From positions 1 through 64,000 of the forward strand of contig DATGQE010000052.1 of assembly GCA_035304345.1 (NCBI GenBank): 64,000 nucleotides of DNA, in the 5' to 3' direction. Origin of the DNA: IDS-8 sp035304345 (GTDB taxonomy: Bacteria > Pseudomonadota > Gammaproteobacteria > Steroidobacterales > Woeseiaceae). Both the position numbers and the translations under genes were made by a program. The notes below the pieces were generated by a model that was not told the DNA's origin, did no database searches, and saw only the letters and a list, made by a program, of their open reading frames with translations. Below are positions 62,722 through 64,000 of the stretch, piece after piece. How positions within the stretch are numbered: the stretch's first letter is position 1; every line of letters starts with the position of its first letter.

Positions 62722-64000
62722 CTACGGGGCGGGGACCAGGGGCCAGACCCTGGGCATCAGGAAGTAGGCGGTGATGAACACGACCACCATGAGCGGCAGG
62801 CCGACCTTCGTGTAGTCGAAGAAGCGGTAACCGCCCGGACCCATGACCAGCGTATTGGCGGGATGCGAGATGGGGCTCGCGAAGCTCGCGCCGGCCGCGA
62901 TGGCTACCGCCATCATCGCGGACTGGGGCGCGACCCCCATGTCGGCCATCGCCGAGAGCACGAGCGGCGCCATGAGGACCGCTAGCGCCGCGGACGGGAT
63001 GACCACCGTGAACAGCGTCGTGAGCAGGTAGAAGCCGATCACGACCGCCCACGGGCCGGAGTCGCCGAGCGCGTCGACGAGCTGGCCGGAGAGCCAGGCC
63101 GCGGTGCCGGTCTGCTGCATCGCCGTGCCGAGCGGGAGCATGCCGGCGATGAGGAAGATCGCGCGCCAGTCGATGGCGCGGTACGCGCGCTCCATGGTGA
63201 GGCAGCCGGTCAGCACCATGATGCTGCCGCCGACGACGGCCGCCACGGCCGGGGTCGCGTAGCCGGCCATCACGGACGCGACGACGCCGATCATGATGGC
63301 GGCGGCGAGCGGCGCACGGCGGGTGTCCGGCGGCTCCTGGCCGAGCGGCGTGAGGATCAGGAAATCGGGATCGCGGGCGAGGAGCTGCAGCCGGTCGCGC
63401 GGCCCGAGCAGCAGCAGGGCATCACCCACCTGCAGGCGCTCCTCGGCCAGGTTGCTCTCGAGCGTCTCCCCTTCGCGCCAGATGCCGGCGAGCTCGATGC
63501 CGTAGCGCTCGCGGAAGTTGAGCTCGCCCACCGTCCTGCCCGCCAAGCGGCTGCGCGGGTCCAGGGTGGCGTCCATGAGGGTCAGGCGCTCCGAGTCGAA
63601 AGCGCCGAGATTGCGCGACACCTGGGTCTCGATCTCGAGCTCCTGCAGGCCGCGCAGCACGTCCAGGTCCTCGTGCTGACCCTCGATGAGCAGCAGGTCG
63701 CCGCCGAGCAGCACCTCGTCGCTCTTGGGCATCACGTTCAGCTTGCCGTCACGGAAGATCGCGATCACGCGGAAATCGAACACGTCGGCCAGCCGGCTCT
63801 TCGCCAGCGTCACCTCGGCGAGGTCGCTGTATTTCGGCAGCCGGACGACGAACATGCGCTCGTCGCGCTTGTACTCCGCGCTGAGATCGTTCTCGTCCTT
63901 CAGCACCACCTGGCTGAAATCCGAGAACTTGTGCAGCTCCTCCAGGGTGGCTTTCTCGCCCTGCACGAGTATGCGGTCGCCGGCCCGGAGCGGGACGAAC
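62722..64000 (-). CDS. SLC13/DASS-type permease with RCK_C domains, C-terminal part (cut by window edge)
   Basis: 426 codons inside the window, open to the right edge. From the edge inward it reads 'VPLRAGDRILVQGEKATL', the end of a TrkA-C (RCK_C) domain, then two further RCK_C-like domains ('RDGKLNVMPKSDEVLLGGD', 'LQVGDALLLLGPRDRLQLL'), then at least six membrane helices ('AVVGGSIMVLTGCLTMERA', 'AGASFASPISHPANTLVMG'). This is the CitT/SLC13 permease group with central RCK_C repeats; substrates include dicarboxylates and sulfate, not predictable here. Confidence 0.88.
   Translation of the reverse strand, partial: FVPLRAGDRILVQGEKATLEELHKFSDFSQVVLKDENDLSAEYKRDERMFVVRLPKYSDLAEVTLAKSRLADVFDFRVIAIFRDGKLNVMPKSDEVLLGGDLLLIEGQHEDLDVLRGLQELEIETQVSRNLGAFDSERLTLMDATLDPRSRLAGRTVGELNFRERYGIELAGIWREGETLESNLAEERLQVGDALLLLGPRDRLQLLARDPDFLILTPLGQEPPDTRRAPLAAAIMIGVVASVMAGYATPAVAAVVGGSIMVLTGCLTMERAYRAIDWRAIFLIAGMLPLGTAMQQTGTAAWLSGQLVDALGDSGPWAVVIGFYLLTTLFTVVIPSAALAVLMAPLVLSAMADMGVAPQSAMMAVAIAAGASFASPISHPANTLVMGPGGYRFFDYTKVGLPLMVVVFITAYFLMPRVWPLVPAP

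Overview
The window is about 64 kb of GC-rich (roughly two thirds G+C), densely coded bacterial chromosome with no rRNA, tRNA, CRISPR array, phage or transposase gene. Gene content and order point to a gammaproteobacterium outside the enterics. The block DUF885 - dsbA - cytochrome c4 <-> engB >< polA - lptM matches the dsbA/cc4/engB/polA neighbourhood of Pseudomonas, the arginine cluster is of the Xanthomonas/Bacteroidetes type, and pspF/pspABC, nudC, gshA, fadE, lptM and GspA/GspB fit Gammaproteobacteria. TonB-dependent receptors without sugar or siderophore loci nearby suggest a free-living heterotroph. I cannot name the genus.

Layout. 0-4.1 kb: start of a TonB-dependent receptor, a DUF885 peptidase-like protein, a lipoprotein DsbA and a dihaem cytochrome c4. 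4.2-8 kb: engB and polA converge on a small intergenic region that carries a sigmaE-type promoter, a CU-rich stem-loop and a strong terminator, i.e. a candidate ErsA/Spot 42-like sRNA; polA appears to have lost proofreading residues. 8-15 kb: a translationally coupled arginine operon (argR, argG, an unassigned P-loop protein, argC, an acylornithine-type carbamoyltransferase, argB, a short argH). 15-25.5 kb: esterase, a 226-bp inverted-repeat element, NRDE protein, nudC, a C39-peptidase ABC exporter with HlyD partner, a divergent FlhC-like/FlhD-like pair, an ABC-2 exporter and an HMCES/YedK protein. 25.5-33 kb: GspB/GspA, an M28-like protein, a TonB-dependent receptor and dinB.

33-41 kb: ispA and a mevalonate pathway complete from HMG-CoA synthase onward. 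A plus-strand operon mvaD - mvaK2 - (class II HMG-CoA reductase fused to mevalonate kinase) - idi lies divergent to ispA, with HMG-CoA synthase close by. This covers every step from acetoacetyl-CoA plus acetyl-CoA to farnesyl diphosphate, in a lineage where the MEP route is usual. 41-46.5 kb: a zinc-ribbon membrane protein, FadE and malate dehydrogenase. 46.5-48.6 kb: a GntR(YtrA)-controlled ABC exporter.

48.6-52 kb: pspF and an extended, duplicated psp operon (pspA-B-C-C'-B') driven by a clear sigma54 promoter with an IHF-like site. 52-57.3 kb: a HAMP-PAS-GGDEF-EAL protein, a response regulator fused to a membrane anchor and OmpA-like tail, a bactofilin and a DUF2845 protein. 57.4-64 kb: gshA, a tandem pair of membrane-anchored paralogues, a ferredoxin-reductase-like flavoprotein, a quinone oxidoreductase and a truncated SLC13/RCK permease.

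The leads I rate highest are the arginine cluster with its unassigned P-loop protein, the fused HMGR-mevalonate kinase operon, the ErsA-like sRNA, and the FlhDC-like pair beside the C39 exporter.
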